Shown one piece after another: positions 39,401-49,700 of a stretch of DNA of 64,000 nucleotides. This DNA comes from Balanoglossus misakiensis (taxonomy: Eukaryota; Hemichordata). The stretch is from NCBI GenBank assembly GCA_040954595.2, contig CM082578.2, positions 18,414,001 through 18,478,000 of the forward strand. Direction: 5' to 3'. Each line of letters starts with the position of its first letter. Position 1 is the stretch's first letter. Made by a program: the position numbers and the translations under genes. The notes under the pieces were generated by a model. The model did not search any database. It was given only the letters and a program-made list of their open reading frames with translations, and was not told where the DNA came from.

Positions 39401-42400
39401 TAGTGTGTAAAAGACAACACAACAGTACCCCCCTCCCTCCAAAAGAAAGCGTACAGTCAACCAACCCAGCACCCTTTCTGTTTAGTTGATCTCCAGTGTT
39501 GTCCCGTAATTGAACCGTGAGAATGAACCCTCCCTCCCCTTGTCACGGAATACAACCTTGACGATTCACTCACCGAACACCTGTAGAATCCAACCCCACA
39601 GTGTCTGTCTGTCCATGCCCCAGTCTGTCACTTCTACCCACACTGCTTGTGTAGATCTCTACTCTTGCATTCACACTAACACGTTAACAGTAGCTGTAGT
39701 TGGTGTATACCTCTCTTTGCATTGATCGTGACTTGTGTTTCGTGGTTGATGTTGTACTTTGACCTTTGATGTCAAGGTCAAGGTCAAACCAGGTGTGTGA
39801 AACAGTCACTTGTGAAAGTATCCATGTCAGTGGTCAGTAGTCCACTGACTAATGACAAAAATACACACGCTCTAACTCTGCCTGCTGAATGACATCTAAA
39901 AAGTTAGCCTGGTGCGAGGTGCAACATTTGAACCCTTTGAACCCAACTCGGACAAAAACTGCCGAATGACACCAGTGTCAGATTTGAATGGTTACGAACT
40001 TGATAACGCAAATTCATTGTCTTTAAAAAAATTACCTGTAATTTACATGAATATTTACAAAAAACTATGATGCAAGAGAATTGTCTTTTCATTTTGCAAG
40101 TCAAGTGCCTCATTTTAAATAGTATGCTAAATAGTAAATCTTTGCACCATGTAATGGCAGATATAGCCCGGAAACCAGGGCGTCGAAAAGAAACGCCCGG
40201 TGACAGTCTCTATTGACACACAGAATTCTGTGCGCAGAACGACACGGGTGGTAAATCTTGCGTGTAAGCTAATTGGTCACTCAATGTAAACCAAATGACA
40301 TCATCACATTCTAAATAAGGAAATAGAGGTGGAGTCAAAGCACCCTATGTGTGAAATTCCCGCGACGGGATGTGGGAGTGGTTTTGAAGGTGTATGAATA
40401 TTCATACCCAAGCTTTGTTAATTATATCATCCAACCACTGGCGCCCGTCAACATTTGATAGATCACTCGTTATCCATTCGTTACTAAGCGACCCTGATCG
40501 TTGCCGGGGCTACTATCTTTCAGCTCAGCTGGACATTACTAGACTGTCCCCCGGCGTTGTATTCTAGATCGACGCCCTGGTCTCCGGGCTATGGCAGATA
40601 AATCTCACTGTAATTTGGGTATTTAGTTACCACATTCAGTATCAGGTCACATGACTAGCAATTATGCAGCTTTCCCCGTGTGCAAACTGGGCCCTGAGAA
40701 TATACACCCATCTGGCTTGGCATGCAGGAAAGTGAACTGAATCATGTGAAGGTTCTGTCTGTATGCACCTGCTATAATTTTTTGTATTAAAAAAAATAGG
40801 CTAGCTTGACACATGGTGTGATTTGCCGCCATTTTTATACCCCCTTTGCAATCATCCCAAATCTGAATAATAATAATGTTTGGCAGTGTTTCCTTCAAAT
40901 TCTTACAAGTTTGTTCAGGTAGATAATGTAAAACTAGGGAGCTAAAATGTACTTGTACAATGTTGAAAGTTTGCAGAGAATCTGACTCCTGTGTCGTATC
41001 GCAATGGTTCAAAACAAATCCCAAATGAAAGGAGTCTTGGTCGAGAAATATGACTGGAGTGACTATTTGTGTCTGTAGGTTCCCGACTCCATCAGGAAGT
41101 GTCAACGTGCCGGAATTACAGTGCGTATGGTAACTGGAGACAACATCAACACGGCCAGATCCATTTCCACCAAATGTGGCATCTTACGTCCAAATGAAGA
41201 TTTCCTCATTCTGGAAGGAAAGGAATTCAACAGGCGAATCAGGGATAAATACGGAATTGTAAGTCTGTTATAACGATTCTAGTTCTTCTTCTTGGATGAA
41301 CGTTTAGTGTTTTAGTTAATTTCTTAGTTGTTTGGGGGCCCAGTACCAAGTTTAATCCAGTGGTCTAGTCATCTAATGACCCCAGTTGTCCTGCCGTCAG
41401 ATTTGACTGCTCTGAAGTTGTGCAATGTCATCGTCTTAAAAATGTAGACATTCATGCAGATGTACCAAAAACCTGTCAATTGTATTTACACATCTTTTTT
41501 GTTTTCTCCACTCCAGATTCAGCAAGAACTGATCGATAAAATCTGGCCCAGATTACGAGTTCTTGCCAGATCCTCACCAACTGACAAGCACACACTGGTC
41601 AAAGGGATCATAGACAGCAGAGTGAACGTCCACCGCGAAGTGGTTGCAGTCACAGGTGATGGTACGAATGATGGACCTGCACTGAAAAAAGCCGATGTGG
41701 GTTTTGCCATGGTGAGTAGCCAAGCCACCCACAGTGCAGACTCAAATTTAATATTGGTGAGACTGCTGCGATGTCCCTATGCTTTCGGTCCGTTCACCCC
41801 CTCCCCTGCGCCAATGAATAAAATGTCTTCTCTGGTGTTGACAGGGTATTGCGGGCACAGATGTGGCCAAAGAGGCGTCTGACATCATCCTGACAGACGA
41901 CAACTTTACCAGTATCGTCAAAGCAGTCATGTGGGGTCGCAATGTTTACGATAGTATTGCCAAGTTTCTTCAGTTCCAGTTGACGGTCAACGTGGTAGCT
42001 GTAACATTGGCTTTTATTGGTGCTTGTACAATTGAGGTAAGGAATTCTGCATTGAACAATGGTAAATCTTGCATCTGTGGTGAAGATAGCATAGTCTTTG
42101 ATTGACAAGAAAATTGTGACACACCAGGCAAACCATGTCACTTGAGATACAAACAGCATATACATGTATATTGATAATTCAAGATCTGAATTCATTGATT
42201 TGATATTCTTATCTCATAAGGAAAACATTGACAAATGATCTCACAAGTGATGCTGAGCAGAGTATGCATACATTCATTATTTTGGTGAGTATACTGGTCG
42301 GACATGTATAACTTTACAATGATTTCTTCATCGCTTATGCTTACAGAATAGTCCATTGAAGGCTGTTCAAATGTTGTGGGTTAATCTTATTATGGACACG

Positions 42401-45400
42401 TTTGCATCATTGGCATTGGCAACTGAGCCTCCCACGGAAGATTTACTGCTACGCAAACCCTATGGTCGGACATCACCATTGATATCGCAGACAATGATGA
42501 AGAACATATTGGGACACTCGGTCTATCAGCTTACAATTATGTTCAGTATACTGTATGCAGGTGAGCAACCATTTTGTTTCTATTAAGCTGTTGACATTTT
42601 CTTTCCATTCTGTCTCTCCACTAGTTCACAACCTGATCTATTATTTCAGTGATGTTATTGTTTTTGCTTTCTCTACGTATACCAGATATCTGTATAACAG
42701 CACTTACACTGAAAGCTCACAGTCATTCTATTTACTACATTTTCAGAAAAAGTTGCAAAATTTTCATTTATCCTTGGATACCGAGACAATCTTCCATATG
42801 TATTGGTTGTCTATATGATGAGTTGTTCTTTCTGGCGAGAAAGGTTTTCCACATATTAGTTGCAAACCTCGGGACCAGTGAACCCTTTCCCTATACCCGT
42901 GTGTAACTAATTATTTTTTAAAACGTCTACCATTACCACAGCAGCATAATGCAGTTACAATGACTGCCTTTCAATTTTTTTGCTGACTCTTTGTCTTCTC
43001 TCTCCCTTCTTTACAGGTCCAGTTCTCTTCGACATTGACAGTGGAATTGGTGTAAAACATCCAACAGTTCATTTTACTCTAATTTTTAATGCTTTTGTAA
43101 TGATGCAACTATTTAATGAGGTCAATTCCCGGAAGATCCATGACGAGAGGAACGTGTTTGTAGGAATGCACAGAAATCCAATATTCATCGTAATTCTAGT
43201 TGGTACATTTGCAGCCCAGGTAAGGAAGATCTTTCATCTATTTTGTCCCCGGGACAAAGGTGGTCTTGTGTCTACAGGATTATGGTTGCATTTTCCACAA
43301 GGTTTAATAGCCATAACGCCAAAGTGACCGTGGCAGTAAATATGAAAGCGCAGCTGGGTGGATGGATGGAACATGAGGGACGTTATTCAAATTAAAGGTT
43401 GAGCAATTTTGATGACCTGTGTGCCAAGTTTTAGTTCAGATGTCAACTGCAGCAGGGATCTTTTGTAGGAGAAACTGGGAACAGTCCCGGCCCAATCTGA
43501 TTAAAATCAGATGTAGGGAACGGCGACGTGGTTTTTTTATGCTGTCGCCTCACACTACATCTGACCAACTCTCAATGGAGATCTCGCTGAACTCTACGAG
43601 AATTAGTGGGAATCTAATCCAATCAGAAGGCGCCTTATAGCAAATGATAGGCAACCCACAATCACATGACCTGGCCCCTTGCGGTTGTTACAATGGAGCT
43701 ACCACAGACATATATCCCGGGTGCGAGAGTCGAATCAGCGTGGGGAATGGTTTCGAGCCAGTTCAGCGTGACGACTGAACCTCTATATTCCACCGGTCAA
43801 CGAAATGTATAAGACGTGGCAACAAGTCGCAGTAAAATTGTTAGAGAATCGATTACATTTGTGTAAGGCCGTCCCAGGGAGAGATTCTGTCGCCACGATC
43901 GTTTGTATACACGAGAGTGCACTGACTTGACTAGCTCTGCGTGCAGGTCTGTGTGTTCCCGGCGTTACACGGATGTTAGAAGAAGTTAATCGCATCATAT
44001 TTGGGGTCGGTTGAAGTAGACAGGGAAAGGATTTTGCTTCGATAAAATCGAATTTCGACAGAAAAAGCTGCGGTCGGGCGTCCGGGTCCGGACCGCAGAC
44101 GCACCAGTTTTGTCTATGGATAGTATGGGGCCTTATACAGGGCTGTGGTGCATCGGGAACACACAGACCTGAAGGCGGAGCTATGACTTGACATTCCTTA
44201 GCCGACGTTAGCGTTCTTTTTAAAAATCTGTCACATAAATTGTTTTGGGATACATGGCAGTGAAATTTGGTTTATTTTTTATAAACTTTTACATGAAGTA
44301 CGTCGTTTTCCCGACTGGCAGCATGACTACGAGGGCGAACATGACTTGTTAGGAGAGTTCATGAATGATCAACGACAGTTCATCATTTGTATATGGCTAC
44401 AGCTCGACGTTTCACTGGTCTGCGAAGACCACTCGCATACGATGACGCCAAACAAAGAAAGATACCATGGGATTACATGTAATTGTTCACAAGAGAAAGC
44501 CAATCTTTCGTATTCTGTGCGATACTCGAAGTCAACAACAACATTTCTCCCATCTCCCAGTGCAATTCTTTAGTCGGCATAACACGCAATCTGATTGGCC
44601 GGGTCGGAACGCGAGAGTTCAGCGGGATCTCCATTGAGAGTTGGTCAGATGTAGTGTGAGGCGACAGCATAAAAAAACCATGTCGCCGTTCCCTACATCT
44701 GATTTTAATCAGATTGGTCCCGGCCCAGACAAAGATGGCCAGCTGAGAAGAGGTTGGGTCGCAGATTGTTGTCGTGTGGTTTCTCTCAACCAAAGTACAC
44801 TCCTTGCCATAGCTATAATTACCCCCTCCCTCCACGTGATATGATCACAAACCCTGCACAACAGTCAAGATACAGACCGGCGGATCCTGACACTTTCATG
44901 TCAGTGAGGTGCTGTGTGGAGTATCCATAGGTGATTGACTAGACTGCCCAGGTTCCTGTACATAGCATGCTTCTGTCTTCAACATGTACAAAATTGATAT
45001 TATTTCACATTAAACTTCCAGTTGTTTTCTTTTCCCCCGTCTCAGTAGCTGCTTTGAGCAAAATATCATGCTGTAATGTGTCACCCGAGTGGTAAACGTA
45101 CCGTCTCATTACTACGCTGCGTTTTTTTGCATTGCTTCAGAACAGTGCAAACGAGAATGGTGTGGTTTATTGGATTGCATGGCTTTCTTTCTCTGCATGC
45201 TCCCTCTAAAATCCCATTACATTTTCATCTTTTAAATTCCTTCAACTTTTTTTTGCATGTTTTCCCATAAGTCAACACCTGCACCTGATTTTTTGAGAGC
45301 TCAATTCTGTTGTGGTCAGACTTTTCCAGTAAAATGCTTTAAAGCCTGAAACCTAGTAGTCACTCGGTTAAAATAAATATGAGTTGCAAATATTTAATAA

Positions 45401-46707
45401 CTCTTTAATATCCGGTAACTTTCGGTAAATACAACTTTTGTGTTGTGGATTTGATAATATTTTAACACTGTGGTATAATGTCTCTGTACAAAATACTTTG
45501 ACAAATCAGAGTTGTGCCGCAGTACTTTGAAGCCAAGATTTGAGGGTAAGTTTGATAGAGATGCGTGTGAACCGTTGTGATGGGTCAGTTCCCTTTGTTC
45601 TGAGAATTGGCGCAACCTCCTAAGCTGTAAGACACCACACACACACACACACACACCTATTTTTCCACAGTTTGCTGTGTCTGTGATGGGTGCCTACAGC
45701 TTATCAGAGGTTCACTGGCTAATAAAGTGGCTGACATCATACAAGGGTACATCTGTATCTTCATCAAACTCAATGTCAAATGTTGGGGTCAAGTTCACTG
45801 TGACGTTATTAACGAGTGAGCAAGGGGGATTTGATGGGGAAATATTCACCACTTACACTCGTATCAGCTAAACTAACAATTATGTTGATATAGCTTTTAT
45901 TAATTGTAAGTCTTTTTTGCCTCCTTCCCTGGCTCAGATCATCCTGGTGGAGTATGGTGACTTGGTGTTCTACACTGTTCCGCTGTCCATCGACCAATGG
46001 CTGTGGTGTATATTCCTGGGGGCCGGGGAGCTGCTCTGGGCCCAGCTGATGTGCACCATCCCGACCGACAAGCTGCCCCGCCTCTGCAGTTATGGAACCA
46101 GCGCGTCAGAGCAAGAAGTCCCAAGTATTACCGAGGTGGACGACGGAGATCTCAACAGAGTGGAGATGAAGAGAGCCCAGATCCTCTGGATGAGAGGACT
46201 CACACGCTTGCAACAGCAGGTACGCCCCCATCTTCCTCCTGTTCCCCCAAAACACAGCTCTGTTCAACTCTTGGACTGATGATGGAGAACTGTATTCATT
46301 TATTACTTTTCCTGACTGTGATAAGACACCTTGCAATCTTGAAAAAAAAAAAACAAGTTAATGGCTAGGTTTGAGACAAATTTGGTTTTGTACAGCAGTT
46401 ATATTTTTTTCTACAAAATTATTATACTTACAAAGTTCAATCCAGAATGCACAATTAAAAGAAATGACAATAATTTCACATTTTTACTGATCATACATCC
46501 TTAACAGCGTCTTGTATTTTGTTATTTTTGTTGTTGCAGATACGTGTCGTGAACGCATTTCAGTCGGGGCTAGAGCGGATGTCTGACAAGAAGAGCGTCA
46601 ACTCGGTGCATGAATTCATGTCCCACATCACAAGCGACTCGTATCGATTGTCAAATAACCAAGACGAGGTTGACACCAACCTTCATAGTATTGAAACAAC
46701 CGTCTAG
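30213..46707 (+). CDS. ATP2B: Plasma-membrane Ca2+-transporting ATPase (PMCA), 17 coding exons
   Basis: This P2B-type ATPase pumps Ca2+ out of the cell using ATP. The joined exons (30240–30402, 31234–31428, 31840–32073, 32496–32621, 33031–33174, 36051–36263, 36525–36727, 37146–37388, 37782–38023, 38288–38519, 41079–41258, 41517–41711, 41845–42036, 42347–42560, 43017–43219, 45938–46219, 46540–46707) give 1,142 codons with consistent phases and GT–AG borders. Family hallmarks are TGES (221–224), PEGLP (410–414), the phosphorylated Asp453 in DKTGT, KGAS (579–582), GDGTND (772–777), and the M6 calcium ligands Asn867/Asp871. A calmodulin-binding segment lies at about 1070–1097 and the last four residues are ETTV. 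The start has a strong context (A at −3, G at +4) and an in-frame TGA upstream at 30219–30221. The tail is somewhat shorter than I recall for vertebrate PMCAs. The paralogue cannot be assigned. Confidence 0.97.
31234..31428 (+). CDS. ATP2B: ATP2B exon 2 (residues 55–119, M1)
   Basis: It encodes the cytosolic segment with [12 protein letters not shown] and the first membrane helix at about residues 95–112 ([19 protein letters not shown]). Acceptor AG is at 31232–31233 and donor GT at 31429. It is phase 1 at both ends. Confidence 0.95.
31840..32073 (+). CDS. ATP2B: ATP2B exon 3 (residues 120–197, M2 and start of the A domain)
   Basis: An acidic extracellular loop ([10 protein letters not shown]) is followed by helix M2 at about 131–149. 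The exon then carries the PMCA signature [16 protein letters not shown] and the first part of the actuator domain. Acceptor AG is at 31838–31839 and donor GT at 32074. Confidence 0.95.
32496..32621 (+). CDS. ATP2B: ATP2B exon 4 (A domain, TGES)
   Basis: It carries GDLLPADG and the dephosphorylation motif TGES at residues 221–224 ([10 protein letters not shown]). Acceptor AG is at 32494–32495 and donor GT at 32622. It is phase 1 at both ends. Confidence 0.95.
32763..32851 (-). repeat. ~90-bp foldback repeat, copy 3 (ATP2B intron 4)
   Basis: This is the reverse-orientation copy of the 4328–4413 family. On the − strand it reads from 'cactttcaccaccatggttc' to 'gagggaactggggtgaaagg'. It lies wholly within intron 4 of ATP2B (32622–33030). 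Confidence 0.6.
33031..33174 (+). CDS. ATP2B: ATP2B exon 5 (end of A domain, basic linker)
   Basis: It encodes [17 protein letters not shown] and [12 protein letters not shown], then a Lys/Glu-rich stretch ([12 protein letters not shown]). This is the region where vertebrate PMCAs vary by splicing (site A) before the phospholipid-sensitive segment. Acceptor AG is at 33029–33030 and donor GT at 33175. Confidence 0.95.
33175..36050 (+). other. ATP2B intron 5 (2.9 kb), no exon recognised
   Basis: This is the largest intron in the pump gene. It lies at the position corresponding to PMCA splice site A, so a small alternative exon could hide here, but I could not identify one. It contains a tandem duplication of about 27 bp (a 'cctcatatcacaaacctgtg' unit) at about 34979–35032 and an ATT trinucleotide tract at about 35968–35990. 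Confidence 0.6.
36051..36263 (+). CDS. ATP2B: ATP2B exon 6 (acidic/basic loop and lipid-sensitive segment)
   Basis: It encodes a low-complexity Asp/Ser/Glu-rich stretch ([16 protein letters not shown]). A basic segment with [12 protein letters not shown] and [11 protein letters not shown] follows, corresponding to the acidic-phospholipid-sensitive region before M3. Acceptor AG is at 36049–36050 and donor GT at 36264. Confidence 0.94.
36525..36727 (+). CDS. ATP2B: ATP2B exon 7 (M3, M4 and PEGLP)
   Basis: M3 spans about residues 361–377 and M4 about 397–417. The calcium-site motif PEGLP is at 410–414 with Glu411 as a ligand. It ends LAYSVT in phase 0. Acceptor AG is at 36523–36524 and donor GT at 36728. 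Confidence 0.95.
37146..37388 (+). CDS. ATP2B: ATP2B exon 8 (phosphorylation site)
   Basis: It contains [20 protein letters not shown] and then [13 protein letters not shown]. Asp453 is the residue that forms the phospho-enzyme intermediate. Acceptor AG is at 37144–37145 and donor GT at 37389. Confidence 0.96.
37782..38023 (+). CDS. ATP2B: ATP2B exon 9 (nucleotide-binding domain)
   Basis: It encodes [11 protein letters not shown], the [11 protein letters not shown] motif and [12 protein letters not shown]. The KGAS lysine (579) contacts ATP in this family. Acceptor AG is at 37780–37781 and donor GT at 38024. It ends in phase 2. Confidence 0.95.
38288..38519 (+). CDS. ATP2B: ATP2B exon 10 (N domain to DPVRPE)
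   Basis: It encodes [19 protein letters not shown] and ends GIEDPVRPE, the conserved hinge back into the P domain. Acceptor AG is at 38286–38287 and donor GT at 38520. Confidence 0.95.
40164..40591. mobile_element. 428-bp MITE in ATP2B intron 10
   Basis: The terminal inverted repeats are about 23 bp with one mismatch. The left end starts 'tagcccggaaaccagggcgt' and the right end is its complement with 'gag' in place of 'gaa'. The element is flanked by a perfect 9-bp direct repeat, tggcagata, at 40155–40163 and 40592–40600, which marks insertion. There is no coding capacity. The duplication length is compatible with Mutator-like elements (9–11 bp); hAT elements usually make 8 bp. It lies in intron 10 (38520–41078). 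Confidence 0.8.
41079..41258 (+). CDS. ATP2B: ATP2B exon 11 (P domain)
   Basis: It encodes [20 protein letters not shown] and [15 protein letters not shown], then [21 protein letters not shown] is the conserved P-domain motif. Acceptor AG is at 41077–41078 and donor GT at 41259. It is phase 0 at both ends. Confidence 0.96.
41517..41711 (+). CDS. ATP2B: ATP2B exon 12 (GDGTND hinge)
   Basis: It encodes [20 protein letters not shown] and [27 protein letters not shown] (772–777) coordinates Mg2+ and completes the P domain. Acceptor AG is at 41515–41516 and donor GT at 41712. Confidence 0.97.
41845..42036 (+). CDS. ATP2B: ATP2B exon 13 (hinge to M5)
   Basis: It encodes [40 protein letters not shown] and M5. 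Acceptor AG is at 41843–41844 and donor GT at 42037. It is phase 0 at both ends. Confidence 0.97.
42347..42560 (+). CDS. ATP2B: ATP2B exon 14 (M6, calcium ligands)
   Basis: It contains [20 protein letters not shown] with Asn867 and Asp871 as calcium ligands, then KPYGR and the M7 region. Acceptor AG is at 42345–42346 and donor GT at 42561. Confidence 0.97.
43017..43219 (+). CDS. ATP2B: ATP2B exon 15 (M7–M9 region)
   Basis: It encodes [38 protein letters not shown] and [10 protein letters not shown]. Acceptor AG is at 43015–43016 and donor GT at 43220. Confidence 0.96.
43484..44725. mobile_element. 1.22-kb non-autonomous transposon with 103-bp TIRs (ATP2B intron 15)
   Basis: The element proper is 43493–44716 (1,224 bp). 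Its ends are inverted repeats of about 103 bp with two mismatches, starting 'caatctgattaaaatcagat'. It is flanked by a perfect 9-bp direct repeat, gtcccggcc (43484–43492 and 44717–44725). Long terminal repeats and a 9-bp duplication resemble Mutator-like elements. No transposase frame is visible inside. An internal inverted repeat of about 40 bp (about 43921–43960 and 44150–44195, sharing aggtctgtgtgttcccg) suggests a nested or composite origin. The near-identity of the terminal repeats implies a recent insertion. Confidence 0.85.
45938..46219 (+). CDS. ATP2B: ATP2B exon 16 (M10 and first part of the calmodulin-binding domain)
   Basis: It encodes [20 protein letters not shown] (M10 region), an acidic linker, and [18 protein letters not shown], the first part of the calmodulin-binding autoinhibitory segment. 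The exon stops exactly at the position where vertebrate PMCA transcripts are alternatively spliced (site C). Acceptor AG is at 45936–45937 and donor GT at 46220. Read-through would add 20 codons ending at 46279. Confidence 0.95.
46540..46707 (+). CDS. ATP2B: ATP2B exon 17 (C-terminal tail and PDZ ligand)
   Basis: It continues the calmodulin-binding segment ([14 protein letters not shown]), followed by a short tail ending SIETTV and a TAG at 46705–46707. ETTV fits the class I PDZ ligand pattern and matches 'b'-type vertebrate PMCA tails. Acceptor AG is at 46538–46539. Confidence 0.95.
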   Translation: MRVVNAFQSGLERMSDKKSVNSVHEFMSHITSDSYRLSNNQDEVDTNLHSIETTV

Positions 46708-49700
46708 TATGGGTGCTTCCTTCATGGTCTCGCTGATGGAATCCATTTTGGAGGATTTGCCTCTGCAGTTTGCCAACACTGCTGCCAACCAGTTTGGGAT
46801 CGCCCCAAATGGAGCTTCACTAAGTTAAACTTGCTTTCATTTGTCTTTCATTCGTTTCCAAACATGTTATTAATATTACTTTCTTTTTTTTTCATCTTTG
46901 CTTTTTTTTTGACACTTTTTTTCCTTTCATAATAATGATTTTTTTTTTTGACATGACATTTTTTTTCTAGTTCAAAGGCATACTAATTTCAGTTAGATGA
47001 CTTGCTTTCTTGCATGTTCCATTTTTTTATTGGGTATATTTTGGAATGGACAAATAATCTCATGGTTTAACCTTAGGGGCACGCTTGGGGTAGTTCCAAA
47101 CCCTTGAATCTCCCATTCAAGTTTCTTTTGCCTCTCCCTGAAATGGGCTTCATCAGTTTCCGTTGGCATTCAGCATCTATATTGGACTGTTGTTTTAATA
47201 GATGAAGGCATGTTATGTCAGCCTCTTCTGCATGTTTAGTGAATAAAAAAAATCTGTAGTCTCTTCGGAGCCCTCTCTACATGTGTGTAAAAAAATTGGT
47301 ATTGAACCCAGACTTTCTCTTTTGTAAATAGTTTTCAACCGTTGATCATGCTTCAGAACTAAACAGAAAACTCAGGCCGAGTTAGAAGTAGCTTGTGTGT
47401 GCGTGTTTGTGAGAGAGAGAGAGTGTACAACGAAAGAGCTTGTGTGAAACATGGCGTCAGTGTTGATGTACTTGTGTCAATTCAGTGGTTTAAATTTAAT
47501 TTAAGAGGCAAACGTTTCTGCCTGTAACATTTTCTCTCCATTCGGATTGTAGTCAAAGCTGTAGATTGGGGTAGATATATATATACGTAGCTTCCTTGTG
47601 GCAGGGTGTTGGGAGGGGGTGGGGCATTTTGTGTGTGTTTGTGTGTGCATCCTCTTAGCCCGCAGAATCCACTTTCATCATTTACACAATGCAACACAAA
47701 GAAGATTTTCATATCCTTTTCTTGAGATATGCAACTTGCGGTAAACCCTTTTGTTGGGTTCGCACAAACACAGTTGTCATTCAGAACAGGTGACTGCTGT
47801 TAGATTAATGAGCCAGTCTGTATCGGTGTAAAAGTGTAGACTTCTGGATGGTCAGAATGGAAATGTTATCCCTGAGATGTGTGCACACTCAAATACACGC
47901 GCGCGCACACACACACACAATGACAGCCTGGCATGTAAACGACTTTCCCGGATGTTGTTGTCAAAGTGAGGGTGTTCTGGGGTGTCAGGTAAATACATTG
48001 TTATGCGGAAATTCTTGAACATTTAATAGAAGTGATTGCAATTTTAACTAGCGAATGTCTCATCTCATCTCGTTTAAAACAAGTGGTGGTTTTCTCACAG
48101 ACTAGAGTGGATAGTGAATAGTTTCGGGGCAACCTTTACAGATCTGGTATCACAAACAAAATCGTCAGCCTAAACTTTGCCAAATGCCACAAGCTAGACG
48201 TTGAATACCCCAGAAAGCATCGTCACTTCATCTACATACCATGGGCGCATAAAAAAACAGCCATCTTCCACTTCCGGGAAAGTCTTCTATGATGTTTTTG
48301 TGAACCAGTCATGTGACCTTGCTGGATACAAAATATATGCAAATTGTTTGCATCTAATTTACATCTGATTAATATGATAAATGTTACTTTGTCATTGTGT
48401 AGCTGGTTAGAGAAGTTGGTCATCCTTTTGTCTCTGACACATGATCTCTGTAATGATACTTTCCACCCCGACTTCCATTCTGACACAAATCTTTGTAAAA
48501 TGTACTCCAGAACTCGACCAAGGACATTTTAGCACACATTCTCAGAAGATCACACAGCAATAAGTTGTGAAAGTTATGTTTTTGAAGTTAAATAGACTTT
48601 TTACAGTCTCCACATTTTTCTGAATATTGTTCCTCTACTATGTGCAATTCAATTTTTTGTATGGCTTCTTCAGTGTACTGTCAGCTTACTGTGTCTTTTT
48701 TCGGACGCACTACTGTCGGTTTAGCTAAATTGCCAGGTAACCTATAGTTGTAGTTGTCAAACATGCTAAATATATACTGCCAGTGAAATATGTGCAGAAC
48801 TTAAATGTGGCCAAATTGCAAAAAAATTGAATAAAATTATATTGACAGTGATGTAACTGTCAGTGTTGCCAAACGATCAAATATGCTGACAGAATATCAA
48901 TAGTGGTGTGAAAAACTGGTGGTAAATTTGAAAATGGGCTGTCCTTGTGACGAAATTGAAACTATATTGATAAAATCGACTGCCGCTTGTGAAGCAGTGT
49001 TGAATATTGTCATTCTGGTGCATGCTCAGTTCAATTCGTCATTCGCTTGTTTCTGTGTGCAGTCAATTTAGCTAAATTCATGGTAGACTGACAGTGTAGT
49101 TTGAATAAATATTGTGTTTTGGGTAATAGTTAGCCGTCTTGCTGGGTGTGTACGGTCAGGGTGGTGCACCAATCAACTGACGTCGTTGACGTAATAAAGT
49201 ACACAGAGTGACTTATTTATTTTGGCTTTATTTCTCAGGATTGCATCGATGGGTTTTTACATATCACAGCGATGTCAATTACTTTTCTCGTGATGGCCTG
49301 TGTTTTTTCCTTCTCTCAGATTGTCTTTCAAAGGTTTATTTCCATTTCTGCTGTTGCTTCACACTGGATCTGTGCATTACAAACGGAATGAATGTACAGC
49401 ATTCTCTTTCTTTGCCTTCGGTTTGTCAATGTATATGTCCTGGGTGTGGGGCAACATGCGAGGAATGGTTGGGTAACTTTGTTTATGATGCTGTATGTCT
49501 TTCATGTATATGGTTGGTAGGCCAACCTGCTATTACTGTTTCTGATGGCATCAAATCGCTGAAAAGGGGTTTATCTCCATAATCTGCAGCTACAGATTAC
49601 AACTGTATAACGCTTTGAGAAAAAAGTTAACATTTCAAGTTATTTCAGGGGTAGTGAATACACATGTAAATTTTTTCATTCATTTTTTCAGTAGCAGTTT

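Noticed and set aside
40662-41105. 147-codon − strand frame
   Set aside because: It overlaps the start of ATP2B exon 11 on the opposite strand and has no recognisable content.
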